A stretch of 64,000 bases of DNA, taken from assembly GCA_030950375.1 (NCBI GenBank), contig JAUZRN010000013.1, positions 35,600 to 99,599 of the forward strand. Reading direction: 5' to 3'. Position 1 is the first letter of the stretch. Every line of letters begins with the position of its first letter. Shown here one piece after another: positions 26,418-35,331 of this stretch. The stretch comes from Rhodothermus sp. (lineage in GTDB: Bacteria; Bacteroidota; Rhodothermia; Rhodothermales; Rhodothermaceae). Made by a program: the position numbers and the translations under genes. The notes under the pieces were generated by a model. The model had not been told where the DNA came from. It saw only the letters and a list, made by a program, of their open reading frames with translations, and did no database searches.

Positions 26418-28169
26418 TTAGCGTTCAGGTCCGGAGGTACGGGTGCAGTGCATGGGGAGTGCACCGACGCCGGGCACGTCGATCGTGCCTTCGGCGGTAT
26501 CCCCACGGAGGGTCAGACGCGCATCGACGCGTCCGTAAGTATCGGTGGTGACGCGAAAAGATAGCTGATCTGCTTCCAGTCGCAAGTTTTCCAGGACAAG
26601 CTCCCGGGGGATTGCACTGCTGGAGAGGGTACCGGATTGTCCCGTGATGTGCAGGGTGGCATCGATCGAACCGTCTGGCGAATCCACAGTGCAGGACCAG
26701 GTGCCGTCGGCACGAGCTGGCGTAGGCGCGCCTTCGTCTCGACGGGAAGGTCGGGCTGGTTCTTTGATTTCAAAGCGTTCGCCTGCTACAAAGACATAAC
26801 GGATACGCGTCTGCTCCTCAAAGAGCGGGCCTGTGGTTACAACCAGATTGGCCAGCTTGCCCGCTTCAATGGTACCCGTAGCCTTATCGATGCCGAGCAG
26901 ACGGGCGGCATCAATCGTCAGGGCAGCCAGCGCCGCCTCTTGTGGCAGGCCATACTGGATCATGGTGCGCAGGTTATTCAAAATTTTGTCAGGATCTGCA
27001 TCACGCGTGCTGAAGCCAAAGCGCAGACCGGCCGCATGCATACGTGCAGCGGTTTCATAGTATTTGATGCGTTCTTTTGCCTGGCGTGCTTTCAGGTTTT
27101 CAATTTCAGCCGATACATCCTGATAACTGGATACGTGTAAATACGTATTGTGACGTGCCGCCAGCGAATCATCCGAAAGCTTTTTGGTCGCCTGGCTGGT
27201 GTCCCGAGGTGCTTCTGGCAAATCTAATGTCAAAAATAGGGGAATATTTGCGGCTTTGAGTTGCTCCAGGGCATCAAAACTACCCGAAAGCCCGGCCAAT
27301 CTGAGCGAAAAGTTAAGCTGCCGATGCAGGGCCAGCACCCGGTGGATATCCAGGACATCTTCTGTATAGAAGAAGACCGGTAACCGCCCTTCCAGCACCG
27401 GGAAAAAGGCGGCATGGACCGGATCGTAGGCAGGAGGCTGCAGTCCCTGAGGGTTTGCAGCATACAGGGTGGCATGTCGGTGGCGACGAGTGGCTTCCCG
27501 ATAGAGCTGGCGGAAGCGGGCCAGCACGGCCATGTCGGTGGCCGGGTAAACGCCCTGTGCGGGTTCAAGCTGGGCAAACAGAGAAACCTGACCCTGATAG
27601 ACCATCTCCTCCGGTGTCTGGCCGCGCAGAAAGATAAGGGCCCCCTGCCCTGGTAGCATACGCCCTCGGGGCACCACATGGGCCATGGTAAAGCCTATGC
27701 GGCGCAGCTTGGCGATTGCGGGATCGTTTGCCTTCAGGAGCGTACGCACATCCCGATCTGGCGTCAATCCGGCCAACTCTGGAGGCGGACTGCCCGGCTT
27801 TTCGACACGGCGCCGCGGGGTTTCCTGATTGTCCTTCCGACGTGGCGCCGGAACGCCGACGTGAGAAAGGCCATCAATAAAGCCAGCATAGACGACCAGG
27901 GAGTCACCTTCCAGCACCCAGGCGTCTGTGGGGACAGCAACATCGGGGCCGACCGCTTCAATCAAACCGTTGCGCAGGACGACGGTGCCCCGGGGGATCT
28001 CCTGGCCGGGCGCTACCACAATGCGGGCATTCGTAATGGCATAGGTTCGGGTCACAACCGGAATATCTCGTAAGTCGGAGGGTGACTGCTGAGGACGCTG
28101 CTGCGCTTCGACATTATACGGAAGCGCTACCAGAAGGAGACTCGTACAAAAAAAGCGTCGCAGTTGCAT
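26418..28169 (-). CDS. Secreted amidohydrolase-fold protein lacking metal ligands, with C-terminal beta domain (paralogue 3)
   Basis: 583 residues with a signal peptide (MQLRRFFCTSLLLVALPYNVEA). The amidohydrolase scaffold is recognisable (AITNARIVVAPGQEIPRGTV, LTIDAARLLGIDKATGTIEA, GKLANLVVTTGPLFEE), but the strand-1 HxH is lost (YAGFIDGLSHVGVPAP) and strand-5/6 histidines are not found. Residues about 490-583 form an extra beta-rich domain (GTWSCTVDSPDGSIDATLHI ... GTIDVPGVGALPMH). It is first in the minus-strand three-gene operon. ATG 28169 is chosen because the signal peptide follows at once; the frame is open to 28244. Confidence 0.86.
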   Translation of the reverse strand: MQLRRFFCTSLLLVALPYNVEAQQRPQQSPSDLRDIPVVTRTYAITNARIVVAPGQEIPRGTVVLRNGLIEAVGPDVAVPTDAWVLEGDSLVVYAGFIDGLSHVGVPAPRRKDNQETPRRRVEKPGSPPPELAGLTPDRDVRTLLKANDPAIAKLRRIGFTMAHVVPRGRMLPGQGALIFLRGQTPEEMVYQGQVSLFAQLEPAQGVYPATDMAVLARFRQLYREATRRHRHATLYAANPQGLQPPAYDPVHAAFFPVLEGRLPVFFYTEDVLDIHRVLALHRQLNFSLRLAGLSGSFDALEQLKAANIPLFLTLDLPEAPRDTSQATKKLSDDSLAARHNTYLHVSSYQDVSAEIENLKARQAKERIKYYETAARMHAAGLRFGFSTRDADPDKILNNLRTMIQYGLPQEAALAALTIDAARLLGIDKATGTIEAGKLANLVVTTGPLFEEQTRIRYVFVAGERFEIKEPARPSRRDEGAPTPARADGTWSCTVDSPDGSIDATLHITGQSGTLSSSAIPRELVLENLRLEADQLSFRVTTDTYGRVDARLTLRGDTAEGTIDVPGVGALPMHCTRTSGPER

Positions 28170-28443
28170 GGCTTCCGTTATCCGTGAGTGCTTTCGGCCA
28201 GAATATAGGCCATTTTTTTCGTCTTGTCCATCCTGCAAAGCCATGGAGCCACTGGGGGAAAGTATGCCTGTATAAGCAAAGCGAGCGGAAATACTGAAAA
28301 ACGAATGGTTACAAGACTACGCTCATCGACCCTGAAGCATACAGAGCATGCTGGTTGATGCAATCATAATTTGATGCGAAACTTATGCGTGTTCCGGTCG
28401 TTACCTTCGCATCATCACACCATCAAACAATCCGGAAGAAGCT

Positions 28444-28701
28444 ATGTATAGCACGAAAGGAATTGAGGCCGTTGCTACGATTACGGAATTGCGCTCGAAA
28501 ACGTCAGAGCTGGTCGAACATGCTAAAAATATTGAACGGGGTATTTTGATTCAAAAAAATAATGAACCCTACGCGGTGCTTATCAGCTATGACCTATACC
28601 TGAAGTTATTAGGGGAGGAGGCAACTCTGGGACAGACAACACGGCGTCGTCGGGGACGCAGAAAAGAGGCGGCTGCCAACGGTAGCGAAAGCCAGCAGTA
28701 A
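28444..28701 (+). CDS. Orphan Phd/YefM-type antitoxin-like protein
   Basis: 85 residues. The first 60 match the Phd/YefM fold: ATITELRSKTSELVEHAKN, then ILIQKNNEPYAVLISYDLYL and a short helix. Such proteins dimerise, bind operator DNA and neutralise a toxin. The last about 20 residues form a strongly basic tail (TTRRRRGRRKEAAANG), which is unusual for the family. No toxin gene (Doc, YoeB, PIN or RelE type) adjoins on either side. A good ribosome site, GGAAGAAG, precedes ATG 28444. A terminator lies 130 bases downstream, so it is a stand-alone transcript. Confidence 0.75.
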   Translation: MYSTKGIEAVATITELRSKTSELVEHAKNIERGILIQKNNEPYAVLISYDLYLKLLGEEATLGQTTRRRRGRRKEAAANGSESQQ

Positions 28702-28831
28702 GGGTGGTGCTGTTAGCTACCGCTGCCATACAGGTTATCTTCACGCGGCGGTGGTTTCAGCATACACCTGCGTGATTTCCCGGGGCAAGAAGGCGTGGGT
28801 TGAATATTCGCCTCTGGAGTGCATGGTCGTT

Positions 28832-28876
28832 ATGCGGATACCCGGTTAAGCAGGCCGGGTATCCGCATGCGTTTTT
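28832..28876 (+). terminator. Strong terminator downstream of the Phd-like gene
   Basis: A perfect 14-base-pair stem ATGCGGATACCCGG / CCGGGTATCCGCAT (28832-28845 with 28855-28868), nine-base loop, then GC and five T. It is oriented for plus-strand transcripts, so it ends the Phd-like message with a long untranslated tail, or ends a small RNA. Confidence 0.8.
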
Positions 28877-28906
28877 CTGAAGGGGAAGAAAGCCTGGCGG
28901 GAGCAG

Positions 28907-30661
28907 TTACCGCATCTGTAACAGTTGCTTCAGCGTTTCGACCCGCGCGACCATGGCTTCTCGATCCATGCGGCGAAGGGATTCGGGAAGCAGGGAACGG
29001 CTGGTACATTCCAGCGCCGCGACGAGGGTTTGCAGCTCGATTTCGAGGGGATAGGTCGGAGGCAGAAAGTCGTCCACCACTTCCTGGAGCAGCTCAGGCG
29101 TTACATCAGACATCCCTTGCGCAGCTGCTCGGAACTTGGCCCGTGTTAGCAGGGCCTCCAGTTCGGCTCCGCTGAAAGGACGGTCCCCGGTGCGCAATGC
29201 GGCCGGCACTTTCTCCAACGGCAGGTTAATGCCAGTGCGTTGCAGCATCACCTGGAGCAACTCATCGCGTTCCTCCTGCGTGCTGGGATAAAACAGAGCA
29301 ATATGCTCTTCCGCACGTCCCTGCCGCTTCAAATCAACCGGCATCAGGTCGGGACGGGCCGTCAGCAGAAAGAACAGAATGCGTCCGCGATGCGCTGGGT
29401 TGCTCATAAACGAGGCAATCTGAGCAAATACGCGTTTTGAGACGCCCGAGTCTCCTTCTGTTTCTCGGTGTCCCAGCGCTGCATCGGCCTCATCGATCAT
29501 GACTGCTACGGGCGTCATGGCTTCCAGCAGATTCAGGATTTTCTCCAGGTTGCCTTCGGTCACGCCCTGCCATTGCGAGCGAAAGTTTTTCAGGCGTACC
29601 ATGGGAATGCCGATTTCGCCGGCAAAGCAGGTGATCAGAAATGTTTTGCCGGTGCCAACCGGACCGGTTACCAGGTAGCCCATCGGAAGTACGTCGTAAT
29701 GTCCCTGGCGCAGCGCTTCAGCGGCTGCTCGGAGTAAGGCTTTAGCCTGCCGATGCCCTGCGACCATGTCCAGGTTGTAATTGGTCTCGATGAATTCCAG
29801 CAGGCCGTAAGCTTCCGCTTCGATGAACGTCTTTTTGACGGCAGCCAGCCGTTCAAAGGTGAGCCGGCTATGATTTTCTAACACGTCGGCCAGGATGGTC
29901 TGCAGTTGGACCAGGTTCAGCCCGGCCGTATGATGAGCCAGTACGGTCGGCGAGATTTCGGAGCGGGCGCGGAACGCGTCTTGTTGATCACGCAGATAGG
30001 TTTCGATAAATCGGCGGCGTTCGATCTCGTCGGGCAGGGGAATGCGTATTGCGGCTGTATAGGGATTCTGTACCAGCTGACGATGTAAGTCGGTCAGGTT
30101 CTCTGTGATGAGGCAGAGCGTAAAGTCGCTTTGCAGTAACAACGGATCGTGGGACCACTTCAGCAAGAATACCAGCGCATCGCGGTCTTCGCTGCTGTAC
30201 AGAGCCCCTTCGGCGGCGGGCACAACAGTTTCGGCATAATCGATCACACAGGCAATGCGTCGGCCCTCGGCCAGTCGCAGGCGAAAGTAGCGCTCGAGTA
30301 GTGCAAAGACGCGTACCGGATCGCGTGGAAGCTGGCGACTGTAGTGGGTCCCCTGCAGGTGGTCGAAGCCTTCCAGGGCTCGATAGAAGTCCTGACGCAT
30401 TTCCGGACGGGCAAATTGCAATCCGGCTGAACGATCATAGAAAAGCACCAGATCGCGGGGTGCGAATAGATCCTCCTGCAGAAAGTCTCGGAGCGGCACA
30501 TAGCGTGTCTGGCCGGCTACCTGTAGCGGTATCAGATCTCGCACATTGCCGTGCAGGATAAACTGGCTAACCGTCTTGGTGAAGTAGCGGCGGGCCAGCT
30601 CACGGACCCATTCGGGATAGGCCACCGACGCTTCTATGGCTGTGGGGGACCGGTGGGTCAT
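28907..30661 (-). CDS. AAA family ATPase with degenerate first AAA module
   Basis: 584 residues. The C-terminal half is a canonical AAA ATPase: Walker A GPVGTGKT (333-340), Walker B VAVMIDEAD (385-393), and sensor/arginine-finger-like RGRILFFLLTARPDLMPVDL. The N-terminal half looks like a second AAA module without a P-loop: FILHGNVRDL (34-43), a Walker B-like ACVIDYAE (137-144), then an LVQNPYTAAIRIPLPDEIER box. This pseudo-active plus active arrangement suggests a hexameric remodeller. Substrate unknown. It is transcribed alone on the minus strand; no adjacent peptidase or adaptor. Start ATG 30659-30661. Confidence 0.86.
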   Translation of the reverse strand: MTHRSPTAIEASVAYPEWVRELARRYFTKTVSQFILHGNVRDLIPLQVAGQTRYVPLRDFLQEDLFAPRDLVLFYDRSAGLQFARPEMRQDFYRALEGFDHLQGTHYSRQLPRDPVRVFALLERYFRLRLAEGRRIACVIDYAETVVPAAEGALYSSEDRDALVFLLKWSHDPLLLQSDFTLCLITENLTDLHRQLVQNPYTAAIRIPLPDEIERRRFIETYLRDQQDAFRARSEISPTVLAHHTAGLNLVQLQTILADVLENHSRLTFERLAAVKKTFIEAEAYGLLEFIETNYNLDMVAGHRQAKALLRAAAEALRQGHYDVLPMGYLVTGPVGTGKTFLITCFAGEIGIPMVRLKNFRSQWQGVTEGNLEKILNLLEAMTPVAVMIDEADAALGHRETEGDSGVSKRVFAQIASFMSNPAHRGRILFFLLTARPDLMPVDLKRQGRAEEHIALFYPSTQEERDELLQVMLQRTGINLPLEKVPAALRTGDRPFSGAELEALLTRAKFRAAAQGMSDVTPELLQEVVDDFLPPTYPLEIELQTLVAALECTSRSLLPESLRRMDREAMVARVETLKQLLQMR

Positions 30662-30718
30662 GGCAGCAAACCTGCATTTTTTTGATTGGTACGCCGGTTG
30701 AAAGGCATAAGATGCACC

Positions 30719-30749
30719 AAAAAAAGCCCGGACGCTATAGCGTCCGGGC
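30719..30749 (-). terminator. Terminator of the aldolase gene
   Basis: On the minus strand, a perfect 10-base-pair stem GCCCGGACGC TATA GCGTCCGGGC (30726-30749) is followed by seven T (30719-30725). It lies 27 bases after the fbaB stop. Confidence 0.93.
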
Positions 30750-30775
30750 CGCTCACCAAAGGGAACGCGCCGGGA

Positions 30776-31858
30776 TCAGGCAATCGTGATCTCTGGATTC
30801 AGATACACATCCTGGATGGCATGCAGTAGCTCGACGCCGTCCTTCATGGGACGCTGGAATGCCTTGCGGCCAGAGATAAGCCCCATCCCGCCAGCCCGTT
30901 TGTTGATAACGGCTGTGCGCACTGCCTCCCGCAGGTCGTCTTTGCCTTTGGAAGCTCCACCGGAGTTGATCAGCCCGCAGCGTCCCATGTAGCAGTTGGC
31001 CACCTGGTAGCGCGTCAGGTCAATGGGGTGGTCGGTGGTCAGCTCCGTGTAGATACGTTCATTGTACTTGCCATAGCTCTTGCCATTGGCGTTGAGCGCT
31101 TTATAGCCACCATTATGCGTGGGCAGCTTTTGCTTGATGATGTCGGCTTCAATGGTTACGCCCAGATGGTTAGCCTGGCCGGTCAAGTCGGCAGCCGTCT
31201 CATGATTGACGCCATCGACCTTAAAGGCGCTGTTTCGGAGGTAGCACCACAGGATCGTGACCATGCCCAGCTCATGGGCATAAGCGAAAGCTTCACTGAT
31301 CTCCTGCAGCTGCCGCCGGGACTCCGGTGAACCCCAGTAGACGGTGGCACCTACTCCTACACATCCCATATTCCAGGCATCCTTGACCCTGGCAAACAGT
31401 ACCTGATCATAAGTGTTCGGATAGGAAAGGAGCTCGTTGTGGTTAATTTTGAGGATAAAGGGAATTTTGTGGGCATACTTGCGGGCTACGGCTCCCAGCA
31501 CCCCAAAGGTCGTGGCCACGGCATTGCAGCCGCCCTCGATGGCCAGTTTGACAATGTTTTCGGGGTCGAAATAGATCGGGTTGGGGGCAAAGCTGGCGCC
31601 AGCACTGTGCTCAATGCCCTGGTCGACGGGAAGAATCGACAGGTAGCCTGTTCCAGCCAGACGGCCTGTGTTAAACAATGCCTGCATGGAGCGGAGCACC
31701 CGTGGATTCCGATCCGAGTCCTTCCAGACGCGATCGACAAAGTCCGGGCCCGGCAGGTGCAGCATCTCTTTGGGGATCGTGGTACACTTGTGCTCCAGTA
31801 AGTATTCGGCTTCGTCGCCCAGCAGGTCGGCGATGCGTGAGATGGTAACCTCGGCCAT
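30776..31858 (-). CDS. fbaB: Class I fructose-bisphosphate aldolase, DhnA/FbaB type
   Basis: A 360-residue cytoplasmic glycolytic/gluconeogenic aldolase that cleaves fructose 1,6-bisphosphate to the two triose phosphates by a Schiff base. It matches the DhnA type: [19 protein letters not shown] [73 protein letters not shown], and [17 protein letters not shown]. The Schiff-base lysine is in the last third. A candidate -7 element like TATGTTTA lies at 31899-31906 on the minus strand. It is flanked by a divergent spacer and a strong terminator, so it is monocistronic. Confidence 0.93.
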   Translation of the reverse strand: MAEVTISRIADLLGDEAEYLLEHKCTTIPKEMLHLPGPDFVDRVWKDSDRNPRVLRSMQALFNTGRLAGTGYLSILPVDQGIEHSAGASFAPNPIYFDPENIVKLAIEGGCNAVATTFGVLGAVARKYAHKIPFILKINHNELLSYPNTYDQVLFARVKDAWNMGCVGVGATVYWGSPESRRQLQEISEAFAYAHELGMVTILWCYLRNSAFKVDGVNHETAADLTGQANHLGVTIEADIIKQKLPTHNGGYKALNANGKSYGKYNERIYTELTTDHPIDLTRYQVANCYMGRCGLINSGGASKGKDDLREAVRTAVINKRAGGMGLISGRKAFQRPMKDGVELLHAIQDVYLNPEITIA

Positions 31859-31989
31859 GGTCGTTTCCCGGTTTGGTTTGTTTTTTAGTAGATAAGCCTA
31901 AACATAATACATAAGACGAGATGAAAACGATCCTGCGGAAGCGCTTTTTTACAAATCCGTGATGAAGGAAGGCGCTTCCAGTAGAGCAC

Positions 31990-33036
31990 TCAGCAAAGGC
32001 GTACGGGTTCGGGAAGGCGTTCCGGGTGTTTGAGCATCTCGGGAAGCCAGGAGGCCAGCAGCGGGGCATAAAGTAGCCCCCGGGAGCCCAGTCCGGAAAA
32101 GAGCCAGAGGCGCCGTCGACCGGGCAGAGGGCTGAGTACGGGCAACGGACGGGTCGGACGAATGACCCGCACGCCAGTAAGGGCATTGCGTACGGTCCCT
32201 TGCGCGACGGCAGGTACCCAGCGTGCGGCCTCTGCCAGAAGCTGACGGGTGTGCGCAGCCGACGGAGCCAGGTCTGTGAAGTGGGGTTCGTAAGTACTGC
32301 CCACAAAAAGGAACGTCCCATGGGCAACCAGGTGCACGCTGGCCAGTACCGGTGGGAGTGCCTGCAAAATAGCCGGACAGGTCAGGCAGATTACCTGCCC
32401 CTTGACGGCCTGAAACGGCAGGTGGGCCAGTTCAGGATGCTGCTGATAGCCATACCCGGGTGCCAGGATGACATAATCAAACGTGTAGGTGGCTCCCTGA
32501 TCGGTACGCAGTTGTACTTCGCAGGCGCGCTCCTGCCAGTCGATCACGCGGACGGGTCGATGTACCGGGACCGCGCTGTAGGTCAGCAGGGCTTCGATGA
32601 GTCGAGCAGCGGAGACAACGCCTCCCTGTGGAATCCAGAGGGCCCCATAAGGCGCTTGTACCTGTGGGAAGCGCTCATATACGGCCTCCGGCGCCAGCCA
32701 CTGGACCCAGTGCGGGTAGGTGCGGGCCGCTTCCTGAAAATCCTGCGCCTGTTTTTCGGAGAAGGCCACCCGCAGTAGTCCGCGCCGGACGGGCACGCGG
32801 TCGGCGACAACCGCCAGCAGCTGCTCCAATGCGGTCAGTGCGGCCTCGTGCTGCCAGTTGGGGCGTGCCCGACGGGTCATCAGGGGGTGAAACAGCCCTC
32901 CCGTCGCCCGGAAAGCCTGCACAGTAGCATCGGTGGCCTCGAACACTTCCACCTGCGCATATCGGTGCAGGGCGAATGCTGCACAGGCACCCGCCAGACC
33001 GGCTCCTACGATACCAATTCTGGGTGAAGGTTGCAT
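31990..33036 (-). CDS. FAD-dependent oxidoreductase, DAO family
   Basis: 348 residues. The dinucleotide-binding start RIGIVGAGLAGACAAFALHR shows the GxGxxG loop, followed by VEVFEA and a D-amino-acid-oxidase-type C-terminal segment (GRRRLWLFSGLGSRGLLYAP with RGLL near the end). It resembles MnmC-C/ThiO-like enzymes. It is divergent from thiO, 86 bases away, and is a distant relative of it, so it could serve thiamin synthesis, but no direct evidence supports this. Substrate unknown. Start ATG 33034-33036. Confidence 0.83.
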   Translation of the reverse strand: MQPSPRIGIVGAGLAGACAAFALHRYAQVEVFEATDATVQAFRATGGLFHPLMTRRARPNWQHEAALTALEQLLAVVADRVPVRRGLLRVAFSEKQAQDFQEAARTYPHWVQWLAPEAVYERFPQVQAPYGALWIPQGGVVSAARLIEALLTYSAVPVHRPVRVIDWQERACEVQLRTDQGATYTFDYVILAPGYGYQQHPELAHLPFQAVKGQVICLTCPAILQALPPVLASVHLVAHGTFLFVGSTYEPHFTDLAPSAAHTRQLLAEAARWVPAVAQGTVRNALTGVRVIRPTRPLPVLSPLPGRRRLWLFSGLGSRGLLYAPLLASWLPEMLKHPERLPEPVRLC

Positions 33037-33122
33037 GATTTTCCTGGATGTATCGAACCCCTGTCAGGGAGGGCGTTTTAGCTTTAAAGCGTCTTCAGTC
33101 CACAAAGCGTCTACTTAACGCC

Positions 33123-34247
33123 ATGAAGACACAGCCGGTTTGCATTGTCGGCGGTGGGGTGATCGGGTTGGCACTGGGGTGGGAACTGGCGCGGGCGGGC
33201 AAAAAGGTGTTGTTGCTTGAGCGGGATCGGGTCGGCCGTGCAGCTTCGTGGGTGTCGGCCGGCATGCTGGCCCCGGATGCCGAAATTCAATTTGAAGAGC
33301 CTGAGCTGTATCAATTCAGCAAAGAAAGTTTGCGACGCTGGCCGTCATACGCGCAGACGTTGGAAGCGGCCAGCGGGCTTTCGGTAGATCTGCGTACTGA
33401 AGGAGCCCTCATGGTAGCCCCCGATCGCGATAGTGCTGAAGCCTATCGTCGCATTTACCGCTTTGCAAAGGAACAGGGCCTGAACGTGGCATGGCTGACC
33501 GGCGACGAAGCGCTGGAGCTGGAGCCGTTCCTGGCGCCGCGCCTGGCCGGGGCGATTCACGTGCCGGAGACCTATCAGGTGGACAATCGGCGACTGGTCG
33601 AAGCCCTGCAGGTGGCCCTGCAAAAGGCCGGTGGTGAAATTCGCGAACAGGTAGCCGTTGTGGCTGTCGAACCCGATGCGGTGCGGCCTGCGGTGCGTAC
33701 GGCCGAAGGGGAGCGTATCGAGGCCGAAGTCGTGGTGATCGCGGCAGGAGCCTGGTCGGGACAGATCGAAGGGCTGGGCTGGAAGCCACCGATGCGGCCC
33801 ATCAAGGGACAGGTGATTCTGCTGACGATGGAACCCCCATTCGGGCTGCGTTATGTCGTGCGGGGGCCTGATGCTTACCTGGTGCCCAAACGCGATGGGC
33901 GTCTGATCGTGGGGGCCACCATGGAAGAGATGGGCTTTGATACGCGCGTAACGGCTGGCGGGCTCTACCGGTTACTCGAAGGCGCATGGGAGATCGTGCC
34001 CGGCATCGATGACCTGCCGGTGCAAGAAGTTGGAGCCGGGCTGCGACCGGGCACCCGTGACAACCGTCCTATTCTGGGCTACGGAGCACCGGGCGTTGTG
34101 CTGGCCACCGGCCACTATCGCCACGGCATTTTGCTGACGCCCATTACGGCTCAGGAAGTAGCCCGTCTGATTCTGACCGGAGAAACTTCCGAATGGCTGG
34201 TCCCGTTTTCACCGGAGCGATTCCTGACGACTTCGACCTCCTCGTAG
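33123..34247 (+). CDS. thiO: Glycine oxidase ThiO
   Basis: ThiO oxidises glycine to iminoglycine, the glycine-derived donor for the thiazole ring of thiamin in aerobic-type pathways. 374 residues start MKTQPVCIVGGGVIGLALGW with a GxGxxG FAD loop, then GRAASWVSAGMLAPDAE typical of ThiO, and end in LATGHYRHGILLTPITAQEV. The first gene of a five-gene thiamin operon: thiS begins 4 bases after its stop. I prefer ATG 33123; the frame is open from 33048. The 5' spacer contains no TPP-riboswitch landmark (no CUGAGA motif). Confidence 0.93.
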   Translation: MKTQPVCIVGGGVIGLALGWELARAGKKVLLLERDRVGRAASWVSAGMLAPDAEIQFEEPELYQFSKESLRRWPSYAQTLEAASGLSVDLRTEGALMVAPDRDSAEAYRRIYRFAKEQGLNVAWLTGDEALELEPFLAPRLAGAIHVPETYQVDNRRLVEALQVALQKAGGEIREQVAVVAVEPDAVRPAVRTAEGERIEAEVVVIAAGAWSGQIEGLGWKPPMRPIKGQVILLTMEPPFGLRYVVRGPDAYLVPKRDGRLIVGATMEEMGFDTRVTAGGLYRLLEGAWEIVPGIDDLPVQEVGAGLRPGTRDNRPILGYGAPGVVLATGHYRHGILLTPITAQEVARLILTGETSEWLVPFSPERFLTTSTSS

Positions 34248-34251
34248 CTCT

Positions 34252-34482
34252 ATGGCTGAAACAACCCGGACAGTGGGCATTGTGCTGAACGGTGAGCCCT
34301 ATGAGGTGCCTGTCGGTACCACGGTGGCTGCGCTACTGCGGCATCTGGCAATTGATCCGGAGGGGGCACGGGGCATTGCGGTGGCCGTCAACGAAGAGGT
34401 GGTGCGTCGTTCGCAATGGGCGGCAGTGCAGTTGCAGCCCGGCGATCGGGTAGAAGTGGTAACAGCCCGGCAGGGCGGCTAA
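34252..34482 (+). CDS. thiS: Sulfur carrier protein ThiS
   Basis: A 76-residue beta-grasp (ubiquitin-like) protein that carries sulfur as a C-terminal thiocarboxylate. It opens with VLNGEPYEVPVGTTVAALLR, has the conserved AVAVNEEVVRRSQW and PGDRVEVVTARQGG, ending in the required Gly-Gly. The stop is followed after 18 bases by thiG, with GGAGA before the thiG start. ThiF, the usual adenylating enzyme, is not in the window. Confidence 0.95.
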   Translation: MAETTRTVGIVLNGEPYEVPVGTTVAALLRHLAIDPEGARGIAVAVNEEVVRRSQWAAVQLQPGDRVEVVTARQGG

Positions 34483-34500
34483 GACCTGGAGAGAACCGCT

Positions 34501-35325
34501 ATGAAAACACCGGTGATAGCCTCGGGAAACTGGCAGGTAAGTGTGGAGGATGAGCCCTTGCGCATTGGCCCGCTTACGTTGCGTACGCGGCTGCTGATGG
34601 GGTCGAGCGGGTATCCCAATGTGCAGACCATGCTTGATGCACTGGAAGCGGCCGGTGCCGAGCTGGTAACGGTGGCCATCCGGCGCATCAATCTGCGGGA
34701 TCGTTCTGAAGAAAGCCTGCTGGCGTTGCTGGAGCGGCACGGCTATCAGGTGTTGCCCAACACGGCCGGGTGCTACACGGCCCGAGAGGCTGTGCTGGTG
34801 GCACAACTGGCCCGCGAGGCGCTTGAGACGAACCTGATCAAACTGGAGGTCATTGGAGACGATGAGACCCTGCTGCCCGACGTGGAACAATTGCTAAAGG
34901 CGGCCCGGGAGCTGATCAACGAGGGTTTTATCGTGCTGGCTTATACGAACGATGACCCGATCACCTGTCGCAAGCTGGCCGATCTTGGGTGTGCTGCGGT
35001 CATGCCGCTGGCTTCGCCGATCGGCAGCGGGATGGGGCTCGTCAATCCCTATAACCTGCATCTGATCCGGGAGATGATCGACGATGTTCCACTCATTGTG
35101 GATGCCGGGATCGGGACGGCCAGTGACGCTGCTATGGCTATGGAGCTGGGCTACGATGGGGTTCTGGTCAACTCGGCCATTTCGCAGGCGGAACATCCAG
35201 TGGTGATGGCCCGCGCCATTCGCCATGCCGTTGAAGCCGGCCGGCTGGCGTTCAAGGCCGGACGCATGCCGCGGCGCTTTTATGCGCGGCCTTCTTCGCC
35301 CATGGAGGGGCGCGTCGGACACTGA
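34501..35325 (+). CDS. thiG: Thiazole synthase ThiG
   Basis: 274 residues, TIM barrel that assembles the thiazole from 1-deoxy-xylulose 5-phosphate, ThiS-thiocarboxylate and iminoglycine. Visible motifs: [40 protein letters not shown], and the Schiff-base lysine in [19 protein letters not shown]. Further conserved are [15 protein letters not shown] and [18 protein letters not shown]. Start ATG 34501 after GGAGAG. Operon with thiS (18-base gap) and the TenI/ThiE-like gene (6-base gap). Confidence 0.96.
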   Translation: MKTPVIASGNWQVSVEDEPLRIGPLTLRTRLLMGSSGYPNVQTMLDALEAAGAELVTVAIRRINLRDRSEESLLALLERHGYQVLPNTAGCYTAREAVLVAQLAREALETNLIKLEVIGDDETLLPDVEQLLKAARELINEGFIVLAYTNDDPITCRKLADLGCAAVMPLASPIGSGMGLVNPYNLHLIREMIDDVPLIVDAGIGTASDAAMAMELGYDGVLVNSAISQAEHPVVMARAIRHAVEAGRLAFKAGRMPRRFYARPSSPMEGRVGH

Positions 35326-35331
35326 TTCGGC

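Noticed and set aside
33037..33122. TPP riboswitch ahead of the thiamin operon
   Set aside because: The leader is too short and lacks the CUGAGA and other conserved thi-box elements.
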